Shown: positions 8,537 through 17,298 of the stretch, one piece after another
Layout: every line of letters starts with the position of its first letter
Position numbering within the stretch: position 1 is the stretch's first letter
Assembly (NCBI GenBank): GCA_036496585.1
Contig: DASXLB010000022.1
Location: 62,001-126,000, forward strand
Direction of reading: 5' to 3'
From: Vicinamibacterales bacterium
Lineage (GTDB): Bacteria > Acidobacteriota > Vicinamibacteria > Vicinamibacterales > 2-12-FULL-66-21
DNA: 64,000 nt
The notes under the pieces: model-generated
The model's input: only the letters and a program-made list of their open reading frames with translations
The model's database searches: none
Told to the model about the DNA's origin: nothing
Program-made: the position numbers and the translations under genes

Positions 8537-8950
8537 TCAGGCCGCACTGCGGCGGCGGATCGGCCCGCGCAGCAGACATCGGTACTCGGGCATCGGCCGC
8601 AGGCGCCGCAGAATGTGCGCCGCCAGATCGCGCGCCGTGCAGGACTCGGGCAGCGCCACGTCGAATCCCGATGCGGTGGCCTCGCGGCGTTGCCGCTCGG
8701 TGGTCACGTCGGAGACGAGGGCCACCAGGACGCGCCGCCCGAAATGCGGCTTGACGCGAAGTCTTGCGCCGAGTCCGGGCAGATGAACCTGCCAGGCCAC
8801 CCGAACGACCACTGCATGGTAAGCGCTCAGGACCTGCGCTGTCGGCAGATCGCCAACCACGTCGACGGAGAAGCCGAGAGTGCGCAGAGCGTCGATGTGA
8901 GCATCGCCTTGCGCGCCGGGCGCGATGTAAAGAACCGAGCACTGATCCAC
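8537..8950 (-). CDS. Degenerate response-regulator-receiver-like protein
   Basis: About 137 residues with the alternating strand/helix plan of a CheY-type receiver: CSVLYIA (strand 1), AYHAVVVRV (strand 3), RVLVALVSDV (strand 4), GFDVALPESCTARDLAAHI (strand 5 to helix 5). The phosphate-accepting Asp at the end of strand 3 is missing, the acidic pair after strand 1 is absent, and the strand-5 Lys is Glu. It should not be phosphorylated in the usual way. Start: GTG 8950, chosen because GGGAGGA lies six bases upstream and the domain starts there; the frame is open to TTG 9034 without an ATG. Role unknown. Confidence 0.5.
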   Translation of the reverse strand: MDQCSVLYIAPGAQGDAHIDALRTLGFSVDVVGDLPTAQVLSAYHAVVVRVAWQVHLPGLGARLRVKPHFGRRVLVALVSDVTTERQRREATASGFDVALPESCTARDLAAHILRRLRPMPEYRCLLRGPIRRRSAA

Positions 8951-9041
8951 CAGCGTTCCTCCCGTCACCGAGATCAGTCGCAACTCGTGTGCCAGCGAGC
9001 GGAGCCATAACGCCTGCGGCCGAGCCACTCCCAAGCCCGAC

Positions 9042-9047
9042 TATAAT
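9042..9047 (+). promoter_or_regulatory. -10 element of the ferritin gene
   Basis: Perfect TATAAT ending six bases before ATG 9054, so transcription would start at or beside the start codon. No convincing -35 is seen. No iron-box (Fur) palindrome is visible nearby. Confidence 0.5.
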
Positions 9048-9053
9048 TGCGAC

Positions 9054-9545
9054 ATGATCAGTCCCGCGCTCGCCACATCCTTCAACGCCCAGGTCGGGCA
9101 CGAGTTCGGCGCCAGCATGCAGTACGTCGGCATCGCCGCACACTTCCAGCGGATGCATCTCACGCTGCTGGCCAAGTTGTTCTTCGCCCAGGCCGAAGAA
9201 GAGCGCGAGCACGCGATGAAGTTCGTCAAGTATCTGCTCGACACCAAGGGAGCGCTGCGCATTCCCGAGATTCCCGCTCCGACGCCGACGTTCGACTCCG
9301 CGGAAGCGGCGGTTGCGGCGGCGCTCAAATGGGAGCAGGAGGTGACGCGCCAGATCACCGCGCTGATGGAGCAGGCGGTGAAGGACAACGACTACCTCGC
9401 CCAGAGCTTCCTGCAGTGGTTCATCGACGAGCAGCTCGAGGAAGTCGTGAAGATGGACCGGCTCCTGTCGGTGATCCGCCAGTCCGGCGAGAAGAACCTG
9501 CTGATGGTCGAGGCCTACCTCATTCACATCGAAAAGGCTGGTTAG
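9054..9545 (+). CDS. Ferritin (non-heme iron storage)
   Basis: A 163-residue four-helix-bundle ferritin. It oxidises Fe(II) at a di-iron centre and stores ferric mineral in a 24-mer cage in the cytoplasm. Ferroxidase ligands are visible: Glu in GHEFGASMQY (helix A), the EEEREHAMKF Glu/His pair (helix B), a Glu in KWEQEVTRQI (helix C), and FIDEQLEEV (helix D). No conserved heme Met position can be assigned, so FtnA-type is preferred over bacterioferritin. Single gene; divergent from the receiver-like gene. Confidence 0.9.
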   Translation: MISPALATSFNAQVGHEFGASMQYVGIAAHFQRMHLTLLAKLFFAQAEEEREHAMKFVKYLLDTKGALRIPEIPAPTPTFDSAEAAVAAALKWEQEVTRQITALMEQAVKDNDYLAQSFLQWFIDEQLEEVVKMDRLLSVIRQSGEKNLLMVEAYLIHIEKAG

Positions 9546-9578
9546 CTAACCCGGGCGGCCTCCGCCGGATGACCGGAC

Positions 9579-10277
9579 TCATCCGGCCGCGATCCGTTCG
9601 AGCCGCTTCCGGTCCACGACGATGAAGCCACCCTTCGTCGTCCGTACGACGTCGCTCTTGTTCCAGCGGCTCATGATCCGGATGCACGTCTCGACGGTCG
9701 TGCCGGTGAAGTCGGCCAGCTCCTGGCGCGACAGCGCCAGCGGAATGCGTACGCCGCCGTCGCCGGCCTGTCCCATCTCGCCGGCGAGCTTCAGGAACAG
9801 GCGTGCGAAGCGCGGTTCGATGTGCCCGCCGCTCAGTTCGGCGAGTTGGTTGGTCAGTTCGACGAGCCGTGTCGTCAGTCCCAGCAGCAGACCCCGCACC
9901 AGGAGCGGCTGCGCTTCGAGGATGCGATAGAAGGCGTCCCGCGGAATGACGACGCAGGTCGTGTCCTCGAGCGCCGCCGCGCTGGCCGGAAAGGGCCGGT
10001 CCATGTAGACGGCGACGGCGCCGAGCGGGTCGCCCGGCCCGAACACTTCGAGGATCACGTCCCGGCCGCTCGGCAGCGTCTTGAAGATTTTCACCCGGCC
10101 CGAGACGATGGCGTAGAAGGCGGTGGACGGCGAGTCCTGCTCGAAGATCGTGTCGGCGCGCCCGAACGTCTGCACGCGCGCCACGTCCGCGATCCGTTGC
10201 CGATCCGCCGCCGTCATGCGATTGAAGATGGGCGTGACCCTCAGGAGCTCCGCGGCTGGCGACATGATCGGGATCAT
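9579..10277 (-). CDS. CRP/FNR-family transcription regulator
   Basis: A 232-residue regulator with an N-terminal cyclic-nucleotide-binding-type beta-roll (about 20-125, with ADTIFEQDSPSTAFYAIVSGRVKIFK) and a C-terminal Crp-type winged helix (about 155-225; recognition helix TTVETCIRIMSRW). The N-terminus lacks the Cys cluster of oxygen-sensing FNR, so it is closer to the CRP/DNR group. It diverges from the RIC gene with only 48 bp between start codons and precedes a nitrate reductase operon, suggesting that it controls nitrate or nitric-oxide response; this is inference. Start ATG 10277, alternative ATG 10265. Confidence 0.85.
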   Translation of the reverse strand: MIPIMSPAAELLRVTPIFNRMTAADRQRIADVARVQTFGRADTIFEQDSPSTAFYAIVSGRVKIFKTLPSGRDVILEVFGPGDPLGAVAVYMDRPFPASAAALEDTTCVVIPRDAFYRILEAQPLLVRGLLLGLTTRLVELTNQLAELSGGHIEPRFARLFLKLAGEMGQAGDGGVRIPLALSRQELADFTGTTVETCIRIMSRWNKSDVVRTTKGGFIVVDRKRLERIAAG

Positions 10278-10284
10278 AGGAGGT

Positions 10285-10296
10285 CCGGAGCTCCGG
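10285..10296. promoter_or_regulatory. Candidate operator between regulator and RIC gene
   Basis: Perfect 12-bp palindrome CCGGAGCTCCGG in the 48-bp gap between the two divergent starts. Position suits auto- and cross-regulation by the adjacent CRP/FNR-type protein, although it does not match the FNR/DNR consensus TTGAT-N4-ATCAA. Confidence 0.3.
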
Positions 10297-10325
10297 GCGA
10301 TAGTCTGCGGCCGGAGGTGACCTTC

Positions 10326-11051
10326 ATGACTGCCACACCGGCGACGCCGATCGGCGATGTCGTCGCCAGCGACTACCAGACGGCGGCGGTGTTCGAACGC
10401 CACGGCCTCGACTTCTGCTGCGGCGGGCGCCGCACCATCGAGCAGGCCTGCCGCGCCGCCGGCGTCGACACTGCCGGCCTGATTCGGGAGATCGATGCCG
10501 TCCTCAACGGGCGGGCCCCCGATGCGCCGTCCTTCGCGTCCTGGAGCGCGCGCCGGCTCGTCGTCTACATCGTCGATCATCACCATGCATTCGTACGCGG
10601 CGCACTGGCGCCGATGCTGCAGTACTCCGGCAGGATCGCCACGGTGCACGGCCAACGCCACCCGGAACTGATCCGGCTGGCGGCGATCGTCGCCCGCGTG
10701 GCCGACGAGATGACGGATCACATGCAGAAAGAGGAGCGGATTCTCTTTCCATTCATCGCCGCGCTCGAGGCCGCCGCCGAGACCGGCGGAGCAGCCGTGG
10801 CTGCGCCGTTCGGCGCCGTTGCCAATCCCATTCACGCGATGGAAGCGGAGCACCAGGTCGTCGGCGACGCGATGGCCGAGATCCGCGAGCTGACAAGTGG
10901 CTACCAGCCGCCCGCCGACGCGTGCACGACCTATCGGGTCGCGTTCTCGGAGCTCGAGGCGTTCGAACGCGATCTGCACGCGCACGTCCACCTGGAGAAC
11001 AACATCCTGTTCCCCAGGGCCATCGCGATGCAGACCGCGGCGCGGGCGTAG
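10326..11051 (+). CDS. ric: RIC iron-sulfur cluster repair di-iron protein (YtfE/ScdA)
   Basis: A 241-residue protein with an N-terminal ScdA_N domain (residues 10-65; HGLDFCCGGRRTIEQAC with the conserved CC pair) followed by a hemerythrin-like domain. Iron ligands are visible in IVDHHHAFV, DHMQKEERILFPF, HAMEAEHQVVGD and HVHLENNILFPRA. The family repairs iron-sulfur clusters damaged by nitric oxide or oxidants, using a non-heme di-iron centre. Start: ATG 10326, four bases after GGAGGTGA. It is the first rightward gene of the nitrate block and separated by about 40 bp from the transporter, so co-transcription is likely. Confidence 0.92.
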   Translation: MTATPATPIGDVVASDYQTAAVFERHGLDFCCGGRRTIEQACRAAGVDTAGLIREIDAVLNGRAPDAPSFASWSARRLVVYIVDHHHAFVRGALAPMLQYSGRIATVHGQRHPELIRLAAIVARVADEMTDHMQKEERILFPFIAALEAAAETGGAAVAAPFGAVANPIHAMEAEHQVVGDAMAEIRELTSGYQPPADACTTYRVAFSELEAFERDLHAHVHLENNILFPRAIAMQTAARA

Positions 11052-11090
11052 GCCCTGCGCCGGTTGCGTGGCCTCCCCCCGAGGGATACA

Positions 11091-13346
11091 GTGGCGTCGA
11101 CCGTGCAGCAGCCTGGCGCGTGGCGCAATCTTGCGTTCGCGACCATCTCGCTCGCGATGGGATTCGCGGCGTGGGGGCTGATCAGCGCCTTCGCGCCGTC
11201 GTTTCGCACTCAGTTCCATCTCAGCGCGCAGCAGACGTCGCTGCTCGTCGCGGTTCCGGTGCTGCTCGGTTCGCTGGCCAGGCTGCCGATGGGCATGCTC
11301 ACCGATCGGCTCGGCGGCCGCGCGATGTTCGCCTCGCTGTTTGCGTTCGTCGCCGTCGCGGCGGCCATCGTCCCCACCGCCGACACATATGCGCGGCTGC
11401 TCGCATACGCGTTCCTTCTCGGCGTCGCCGGGTCGTCGTTCGCGATCGGCGTGGGCTTCTCGTCGCAGTGGTTCACCGTCGAATCGCAGGGGACGGCGCT
11501 CGGCATCTACGGCCTCGGCAACATGGGGCAGTCGGCCGCCGTGTTTCTCGGCCCGGTGATCGCGGCGCGCTACGGCCGCGACGTCGTGTTCCAGGCCGCC
11601 GCGGTGCTGTCGGCGGCCGGGTGCGTCCTCTTCTTCGCGCTGGCGCGCAATGCCCCAGCCGCGGCGCGGGCCGCCTCGCTAGGCGAGATGGTGGCGGTAC
11701 TGGCGCGCGAGCGGCTGGCGTGGGCACTGTCGGCGTTCTACTTCCTGACGTTCGGCGGATTCGTGGCGTTCTCCGTCTACCTGCCGACGCTGCTCCGCGA
11801 CGAGTTCGGCCTGACGGCGGCGGATGCCGGCTTCCGGACGGCGGGGTTCGTGGTACTGGCGACGCTGATGCGTCCGATCGGCGGCGTCCTCGCCGACCGC
11901 ATCGGCGGCGCCCGCGTCCTCTCGGGCGTGCTGGCCGGCGTGGTGCCGTTCGCGATGCTGCTGATGTGGCCCTCGATGGTGCCGTTCACGGTCGGCGCGC
12001 TGGGTTGTGCGGCGCTGCTCGGCATGGGCAACGGCGCCGTGTTCAAGCTGGTGCCGCAGTACTTTCCGCGCAGCGTCGCGACCGTCACCGGCCTGGTCGG
12101 CGCCATCGGCGGACTTGGCGGTTTCTTCCCGCCGCTCCTCCTGGGCTTCTTCCGCGAACGCGTCGGCGCGCTGTGGCCCGGCTTCGGCCTGCTCGCGCTG
12201 AGCGCAGCCGGCTTGTGGGTGCTGAACCAGCGCGTGTTCGTCGCGCAACAGCGCCGGATCGAGGCGGCGTCACCGGCGTTGATCTCGTCGCGCCAGGCCG
12301 AGCAGATTCGCGCGGGTGCGTGGGCGACGATGGCGACGGCGCTGCTCGTGGCGTCGATCGTCGTCGGCTCGCGCAACCTCGAGAACTTCGATCCCGCGCT
12401 GGTGATCTATACGTTCGCGGTGATTTTCGCGACGTGGGGCATCGTCTATCACTACGCGATCTGGCTGAACAAGCCGCCGACGCGGCGCTTCTTCGAACGC
12501 AGTTTCGAACTGGTCGGACGCGAGGGAGCCCTGCGCAGCGTCCGAACGATCCTGGCGGCCGCGGCGTCGCACCTGGTGGGACAGACCTTCATCCTGAAAC
12601 GGTCGCGCCTGCGCTGGTGGATGCACCAGCTGCTTTTCTGGGGATGCCTCAGCGCCGTCGCCATCACCTTTCCGCTGGTCTTCGGTTGGATCCACTTCCG
12701 CACGGCGGCCGGCGACCAGTTCACCTACGTCACCTATCTGTTCGGCTTCCCGGCCGGCTCGTTCCGGCTCGGGACACCCCTGGCGTGGCTGCTGTTCCAC
12801 GGCCTCGACGTGTCGGCGGTGCTAGTCCTCGCCGGCATCGCGCTGTCGCTCGGGCGACGGATGCGCGACCGTGGCGCTTTGGCGCTGCAGGACTGGACGT
12901 CCGACTTCCTGCCGCTGCTGCTCCTGTTTGCGATCTCGGTCACCGGGCTGGCGCTGACCGCCTCGACGCTGTGGCTGCGCGGCGCGTTCTACGGGTTCCT
13001 GGCCATCCTGCACGCCGTGACGGTGGTCGGGGCGCTCTTGTACCTGCCGTTCGGCAAGTTCTTCCACATCTTTCAGCGTCCGGCGCAGCTCGGCGTCAAG
13101 CTGTATCAGGCGGCAGGACGTGAGGACGCCGGCGCCATCTGCGCGAGGTGCCAACGGCGCTACGCCTCCGCGATGCAGATCGACGACCTCCGGCACGTGC
13201 TGCCGGCACTGGGTTTCGACTATCGAATCGAGGGCCCTGCCGGCACGTGGCAGGGGCTTTGTCCGCCGTGCAAGCGCGCAACGCTGGCGACGGCGCAACT
13301 GCGACTGAAGGACAACTCGCGTGGCCACACCACCGCTGTCCGTTGA
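11091..13346 (+). CDS. NarK-type transporter fused to NarI-like di-heme cytochrome b
   Basis: A 751-residue fusion. Residues about 1-395 are an MFS permease with NarK/nitrate-nitrite antiporter signatures (GIYGLGNMGQS; LLGMGNGAVFKLVPQYFPR; GLVGAIGGLGGFFPP). Residues about 400-670 form a NarI/DsrM-like cytochrome b module with four helix-embedded His suited to bind two hemes: H512 (RWWMHQLLFWG), H570 (LLFHGLD), H641 (ILHAVTV) and H659 (KFFHIFQRP). The tail has two Cys pairs (CARC at 683-686, CPPC at 723-726), a rubredoxin- or zinc-ribbon-like site. GTG 11091 is chosen, preceded by GAGGGA; TTG 11064 is in frame. It overlaps the next gene by 26 bp. It would couple nitrate import with electron delivery. 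Confidence 0.88.
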   Translation: MASTVQQPGAWRNLAFATISLAMGFAAWGLISAFAPSFRTQFHLSAQQTSLLVAVPVLLGSLARLPMGMLTDRLGGRAMFASLFAFVAVAAAIVPTADTYARLLAYAFLLGVAGSSFAIGVGFSSQWFTVESQGTALGIYGLGNMGQSAAVFLGPVIAARYGRDVVFQAAAVLSAAGCVLFFALARNAPAAARAASLGEMVAVLARERLAWALSAFYFLTFGGFVAFSVYLPTLLRDEFGLTAADAGFRTAGFVVLATLMRPIGGVLADRIGGARVLSGVLAGVVPFAMLLMWPSMVPFTVGALGCAALLGMGNGAVFKLVPQYFPRSVATVTGLVGAIGGLGGFFPPLLLGFFRERVGALWPGFGLLALSAAGLWVLNQRVFVAQQRRIEAASPALISSRQAEQIRAGAWATMATALLVASIVVGSRNLENFDPALVIYTFAVIFATWGIVYHYAIWLNKPPTRRFFERSFELVGREGALRSVRTILAAAASHLVGQTFILKRSRLRWWMHQLLFWGCLSAVAITFPLVFGWIHFRTAAGDQFTYVTYLFGFPAGSFRLGTPLAWLLFHGLDVSAVLVLAGIALSLGRRMRDRGALALQDWTSDFLPLLLLFAISVTGLALTASTLWLRGAFYGFLAILHAVTVVGALLYLPFGKFFHIFQRPAQLGVKLYQAAGREDAGAICARCQRRYASAMQIDDLRHVLPALGFDYRIEGPAGTWQGLCPPCKRATLATAQLRLKDNSRGHTTAVR

Positions 13347-15591
13347 CCGCCTGGCCGAGGTGTTCGGCCCGCACCGCAACTACGAGCCCCCAGGCGGCTG
13401 GGGCGACGCGGCACGCCGTCCAGACGCGCTGGTCAAGACGCACTGTTCGTTCTGCGGCATGCAGTGCGGCATCCAGCTCAAGGTCCGCGACAACCGCGTC
13501 GTCGGCTTCGAGCCGTGGGAGGCCTTTCCGTTCAACCACGGAATGCTTTGTCCGAAAGGGGTCAAGCGCTATCTGCAGGGGGCGCATCCGGACCGGCTGC
13601 TCTCGTGCCTGCAGCGGACCGACGCCGGCTTCGCCAAGATCTCGTACGAACGGGCGCTCGCGGAAACGGCACGGCGGCTGACCGCGATTCGCGATCAGTA
13701 CGGGCCCGACGCGATCGCCGTTTACGGCGGAGCCTCGATGGTCACCGAGAAGGCCTACGTGCTGGGAAAGTTTGCGCGCGTCGCGCTGGGCACGAAACAC
13801 ATCGATTACAACGGCCGGCTGTGCATGGTGTCGGCAGGCACGGCGTACAAGCTGACGTTCGGCGTCGATCGCGCCACCAATCCCTGGCCGGATCTCGCCA
13901 CTGCCGATGTCGTCCTGATCGCCGGATCGAACACCGCCGAGTGCGCGCCAATCACGACGTACCACTTGTGGCAGTGCCGCGAGCGCGGCGGCCGGCTGAT
14001 CGTGATGGATCCGCGCATGACGCCGATCACGAGGAACGCCGATCTCTACCTGCCCGTGCGCCCCGGGACCGACCTCGCCGTATTCCTCGCGATGCTGCAC
14101 GTCATCGTCGGCGACGGCCTGGTGCGCGACGCGTTCATCCGGGATCGGACGACCGGCTTCGAGGCCGTCCGAGCGTCGGTAGCGGAGTGGACCCCTGCCC
14201 GCGCCGCGGAGATCTCCGGCGTGCGGCCCGACGACATCGTCAAGGCGGCCCACTGGATCGGCGAGACTGATCGCGCCATGGGCCTGCATGCCCGCGGCAT
14301 CGAGCATCACTCCAAGGGAGTGGAGAACTGCCTGGCGATGCTCAATCTCTTCCTCGCCACCGGCAATGTCGGCCGCGAGGGCGCCGGCTGCATGATGATC
14401 ACCGGCCAGGGCAACGGCCAGGGCGGACGTGAGCATGGGCAGAAGTGCGATCAGCTGCCGGGCATGCGTGACATCAGGGATCCCGCCGCGCGGCAATACA
14501 TCGCGTCCGTCTGGGGCGTCCCGGAAGAGAGCCTGCCGGGCCCCGGCAAGAGCGCGGTCGAGATCATGGAAGCCATCCATCGCGGCGAGATCAAGGCGCT
14601 GCTGTCGATGTGTTTCAACCCGGTGGTCTCGCTGCCCGACGCCGCTTTCACGCGCGAGGCGCTGTCGAAGCTCGAGTTCTTCGGCATCATCGACTTCTTC
14701 CTCTGCGAGACGGCGCACCACGCCGACATCGTGTTCGCCGGCAGCCTGCAGGAGGAAGACGAGGGGACCGTCTGCAGCGCCGAGGGGCGCGTGCAGAAGA
14801 TCAACAAGGCTGTCGACCCGCCGGGCGACGCCCGATCGGACGCGCTCATCATCTGCGACCTCGCCCGCGCACTCGGACGCGGGCAGCATTTCGACTATCC
14901 CGGCGGGACGCGCGACATCTACGAGGAGCTGCGGCTGGCTTCGCGCGGCGGACTGGCAGACTACTACGGCATCACCTGGGATCGCATCGAGCGCGAGCTG
15001 GGCGTCTTCTGGCCGTGCCCGACGCTCGATCATCCGGGGACGCCCCGCCTGTTTGCCGACGGCCGCTTCGCCCACGCCGACGGCAAGGCGCACATGCAGG
15101 TCACCGAGTGGCGCGAGTCGGGGGACCCGGCAGACGCGACGTATCCGATCCTGCTGACGACCGGCCGCGTGGTGAGCCACTATCTCTCCGGCGCCCAGAC
15201 GCGGCGGATCGGTCCGCTCGTCGACCAATGCCCTGAGCCCCGCCTCGAATTGCATCCGGCGCTGGCGGCGACGCTGGGAGTCGCCGACGGCGATTGGCTC
15301 GAGGTCACCACACGGCGCGCCGCGCTTGTCATCCAGGCGATGGTGGTGCGGACGATTCGTCCCGACACGGTCTTCATCCCGTATCACTGGCCGGGACAGC
15401 GCAGCGCCAACCGCCTGACCCACCGGACGCTCGATCCGCGCAGCAAGATTCCCGAGTTCAAGGTCTCGGCGTGCCGTCTCGAGAAGGTGGCGCCGCCGTT
15501 GGAGCTGAGCACCTGGCGGCGGGAGGAGACGGGCTGGGGCGCTCCGGCCTCAGGCGACCAGCGCAGCGATCTTCCGCGGAGCGACCGGTGA
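13321..15591 (+). CDS. Nitrate-reductase-type molybdopterin oxidoreductase, cytoplasmic
   Basis: A 756-residue Mo-bisMGD enzyme of the Nas/Nap/formate-dehydrogenase superfamily. An N-terminal [4Fe-4S] site is formed by C42, C45, C49 ([11 protein letters not shown]) and C77 (CPKG). The likely molybdenum ligand is C168 in [11 protein letters not shown]. The cofactor-binding segments [22 protein letters not shown] and the C-terminal [11 protein letters not shown] / [15 protein letters not shown] are typical. There is no Tat signal, so it should be cytoplasmic. Nitrate is the best substrate guess because of the adjoining NarK domain; a formate or other oxyanion role cannot be excluded. GTG start; its stop overlaps the ferredoxin start (GTGA). 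Confidence 0.88.
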   Translation: MATPPLSVDRLAEVFGPHRNYEPPGGWGDAARRPDALVKTHCSFCGMQCGIQLKVRDNRVVGFEPWEAFPFNHGMLCPKGVKRYLQGAHPDRLLSCLQRTDAGFAKISYERALAETARRLTAIRDQYGPDAIAVYGGASMVTEKAYVLGKFARVALGTKHIDYNGRLCMVSAGTAYKLTFGVDRATNPWPDLATADVVLIAGSNTAECAPITTYHLWQCRERGGRLIVMDPRMTPITRNADLYLPVRPGTDLAVFLAMLHVIVGDGLVRDAFIRDRTTGFEAVRASVAEWTPARAAEISGVRPDDIVKAAHWIGETDRAMGLHARGIEHHSKGVENCLAMLNLFLATGNVGREGAGCMMITGQGNGQGGREHGQKCDQLPGMRDIRDPAARQYIASVWGVPEESLPGPGKSAVEIMEAIHRGEIKALLSMCFNPVVSLPDAAFTREALSKLEFFGIIDFFLCETAHHADIVFAGSLQEEDEGTVCSAEGRVQKINKAVDPPGDARSDALIICDLARALGRGQHFDYPGGTRDIYEELRLASRGGLADYYGITWDRIERELGVFWPCPTLDHPGTPRLFADGRFAHADGKAHMQVTEWRESGDPADATYPILLTTGRVVSHYLSGAQTRRIGPLVDQCPEPRLELHPALAATLGVADGDWLEVTTRRAALVIQAMVVRTIRPDTVFIPYHWPGQRSANRLTHRTLDPRSKIPEFKVSACRLEKVAPPLELSTWRREETGWGAPASGDQRSDLPRSDR

Positions 15592-16163
15592 ACGGCTATC
15601 AGTTTTTCGTCGACCCGTCGCGGTGCATCGGCTGCAAGTCGTGCATGCAGGCGTGCGCGGAATGCGACAGCCACCGCGGCGTGTCGATGATCCACGTCGA
15701 CTTCCTCGACCGGGCCAACAGTATCGCCACCGCGCCGACCGTGTGCATGCATTGCGAGACGCCGACCTGCGCGATGGTGTGCCCGGCCGACGCAATCAAG
15801 CGCGGCGAGGACGGCATCGTGCGCAGCGCCCTCGAGCCGCGGTGCATCGCGTGCTCGAACTGCGTGCTGGCGTGCCCGTTCGGCGTGCCCACGGTGCACG
15901 TCGAGCTCGAGCTGATGATGAAGTGCGACATGTGCTACGACCGCACGTCGATCGGGTTGCGGCCGATGTGCGCCACGGTGTGTCCGAGCCAGGCGCTGAC
16001 ATTCGGGCCCGCCGACCTCATCGAACGCCAGCGCGCGGCCCGCCCGGTGCGCGACTTCCAGTTCGGACACGAACACGTGCGGACGAAGGTGTGGATGATG
16101 GCCCCGACCGACGTGCGCGACATCACCGTCGACGTGGCCGACTACATGTGGAAGGAACAATGA
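15588..16163 (+). CDS. Four-cluster [4Fe-4S] ferredoxin subunit (NrfC/HycB type)
   Basis: A 191-residue electron-transfer protein with sixteen cluster Cys in four groups: [42 protein letters not shown] and CDMCYDR...CATVCP. This is the pattern of beta subunits of DMSO-reductase-family enzymes, carrying electrons between the membrane cytochrome and the catalytic subunit. No signal peptide, so it lies on the cytoplasmic side like its partner. GTG 15588 start with GGAG eight bases upstream; four-base overlaps with both neighbouring genes imply translational coupling. Confidence 0.92.
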   Translation: MNGYQFFVDPSRCIGCKSCMQACAECDSHRGVSMIHVDFLDRANSIATAPTVCMHCETPTCAMVCPADAIKRGEDGIVRSALEPRCIACSNCVLACPFGVPTVHVELELMMKCDMCYDRTSIGLRPMCATVCPSQALTFGPADLIERQRAARPVRDFQFGHEHVRTKVWMMAPTDVRDITVDVADYMWKEQ

Positions 16164-16744
16164 GCACGTCAGGCGAACCGGTTTCGGAGGAACGGAGCGA
16201 GCGAGCACCGCGAGCGGGCCACGCGAAGGGAGCGGCGGCCGCGAGTGGGCGTGGAGAGGTCTGGAAAGAGGAGTTCTCCGTCGACGCCGCCGAAGACGCC
16301 TACGTGCTCCGGCGGCAGTTCACGAAGTTCCTCGTGCTGACCAGCGCCGGCATGGCGTGCGGCAACGGCTGGATCTGGCTCCGGTCGCTGGCGGCGGCGC
16401 CGGCGGCCGCCTACCCGCGGGCATTGATCGCGAAGGCCGGGGATCTGGAGCCCGGCACCGTCCGCGTGTTCTCGTATCCCAACGACCACGATCCCTGCAT
16501 TTTGATCCGGCGGGCGAACGGCGCGCTGGCGGCCTTCAGCCAGAAGTGCACACACTTGTCCTGCGCGGTGTACTACGCGGCCGAGCAGGATCGCCTGGAG
16601 TGCCCGTGCCATAACGGCGCATTCTCCGCCGAGAGTGGACGCGTGCTGCAGGGGCCGCCGCCGCGGCCGCTGCCGCGCATCCGGATCGAGGAGCGCGATG
16701 GCGACGTCTACGCGCTCGGCGTGGAGGAAGGGGCCGAACCGTGA
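16160..16744 (+). CDS. Membrane-anchored Rieske [2Fe-2S] protein
   Basis: A 194-residue protein: a hydrophilic N-terminus of about 50 residues with an RRQF motif (310-like Tat resemblance) before a hydrophobic segment (about 55-78), then a Rieske fold. Cluster ligands are C130 and H132 (CTHLSC) and C148 and H151 (CPCHNG); C135 and C150 are placed for the disulfide found in the high-potential bc1-type Rieske proteins. [14 protein letters not shown] resembles a Tat-type anchor, which would put the cluster in the periplasm. Finding it in a cytoplasmic molybdoenzyme operon is unusual. ATGA overlap with the upstream gene and GTGA overlap with the next. Confidence 0.92.
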   Translation: MSTSGEPVSEERSERAPRAGHAKGAAAASGRGEVWKEEFSVDAAEDAYVLRRQFTKFLVLTSAGMACGNGWIWLRSLAAAPAAAYPRALIAKAGDLEPGTVRVFSYPNDHDPCILIRRANGALAAFSQKCTHLSCAVYYAAEQDRLECPCHNGAFSAESGRVLQGPPPRPLPRIRIEERDGDVYALGVEEGAEP

Positions 16745-17022
16745 ATCCGCTCGAGCGCCGCCGCCGCCGCGCCGCCATCGACGCGGCGATGGCCTGCGTG
16801 ATCGTGCTGCTGGTCGTCCAGATGTGGCTGTTGACGGCGACACTGGAGTCGTTTCTCGCGGGCCACCGCAGTGTCGCGGCGGCCGCGTTCGCCGTCTCGT
16901 TGTGCCTGTTCCTGCTCTGCGGCGGGCTGTATCGGCTGGTGGTCCGGCTTGATCGCAGCGGCATGCCGGCAGAGCCGGCGGCGACTGGCGCGGGCCCGTG
17001 GCGCATGGGGGAGCGTCTCTGA
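16741..17022 (+). CDS. Small two-TM protein of the nitrate operon (DUF6755-like)
   Basis: A 93-residue protein with a basic N-terminus (LERRRRRAAID), two hydrophobic helices (about 14-36 and 45-66) and a short polar tail. It looks like members of the DUF6755 group, which I recall next to Rieske proteins, though I cannot confirm the number. The GTG start overlaps the Rieske stop (GTGA), so it is a coupled last gene of the operon and probably a structural or anchoring subunit of the same membrane complex. Confidence 0.65.
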   Translation: MNPLERRRRRAAIDAAMACVIVLLVVQMWLLTATLESFLAGHRSVAAAAFAVSLCLFLLCGGLYRLVVRLDRSGMPAEPAATGAGPWRMGERL

Positions 17023-17062
17023 CACCGGCCGGCGCGGCGGCCGGGCCGCCGGCGTTGGAACG

Positions 17063-17263
17063 TCAGGGTTGAGGCGTCTTCGGCTGCCCGCGTTCGGCGA
17101 TCCACTCGAGCCAGTCGTCGCCGAAGAGTTCGCATGGATGCGGCGCCCGAATCGTGCCGTTTCCGCACGCGAGATCGTCGGCCGGACAGTACTTGGAACA
17201 GCCCCAGCAGATGCGCTCGGGCTTCCGTGGCCGTTCGAGTGAGGATCTGGCGAGGCCGCCCAT
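17063..17263 (-). CDS. DUF3079 small Cys-rich protein
   Basis: A 66-residue protein matching DUF3079: KPERICWGCSKYCPADDLACGNGTIRAPHPCELFGDDWLEW. The four to five Cys (CWGC, YC, LACG) are spaced for a metal or cluster site. The function of the family is not known to me. ATG 17263 is chosen because family members start just before the PERICWGC motif; GTG/ATG extensions to 17287 exist. It reads away from maf, leaving a shared 154-bp upstream region with a 14-bp palindrome. Confidence 0.75.
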   Translation of the reverse strand: MGGLARSSLERPRKPERICWGCSKYCPADDLACGNGTIRAPHPCELFGDDWLEWIAERGQPKTPQP

Positions 17264-17298
17264 GACCTGATCGTACCCCCAGGGCACCTGGGAGCGGT

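Noticed and set aside
10278-10325. FNR box TTGAT-N4-ATCAA upstream of RIC
   Set aside because: No match in the 48-bp region; only the CCGGAGCTCCGG palindrome.
10922-13123. 733-residue plus-strand frame
   Set aside because: Overlaps the NarK fusion in another frame, with Arg/Pro-rich low-complexity sequence.
13096-15423. 775-residue minus-strand frame
   Set aside because: Antisense shadow of the molybdoenzyme gene with no recognisable motif.
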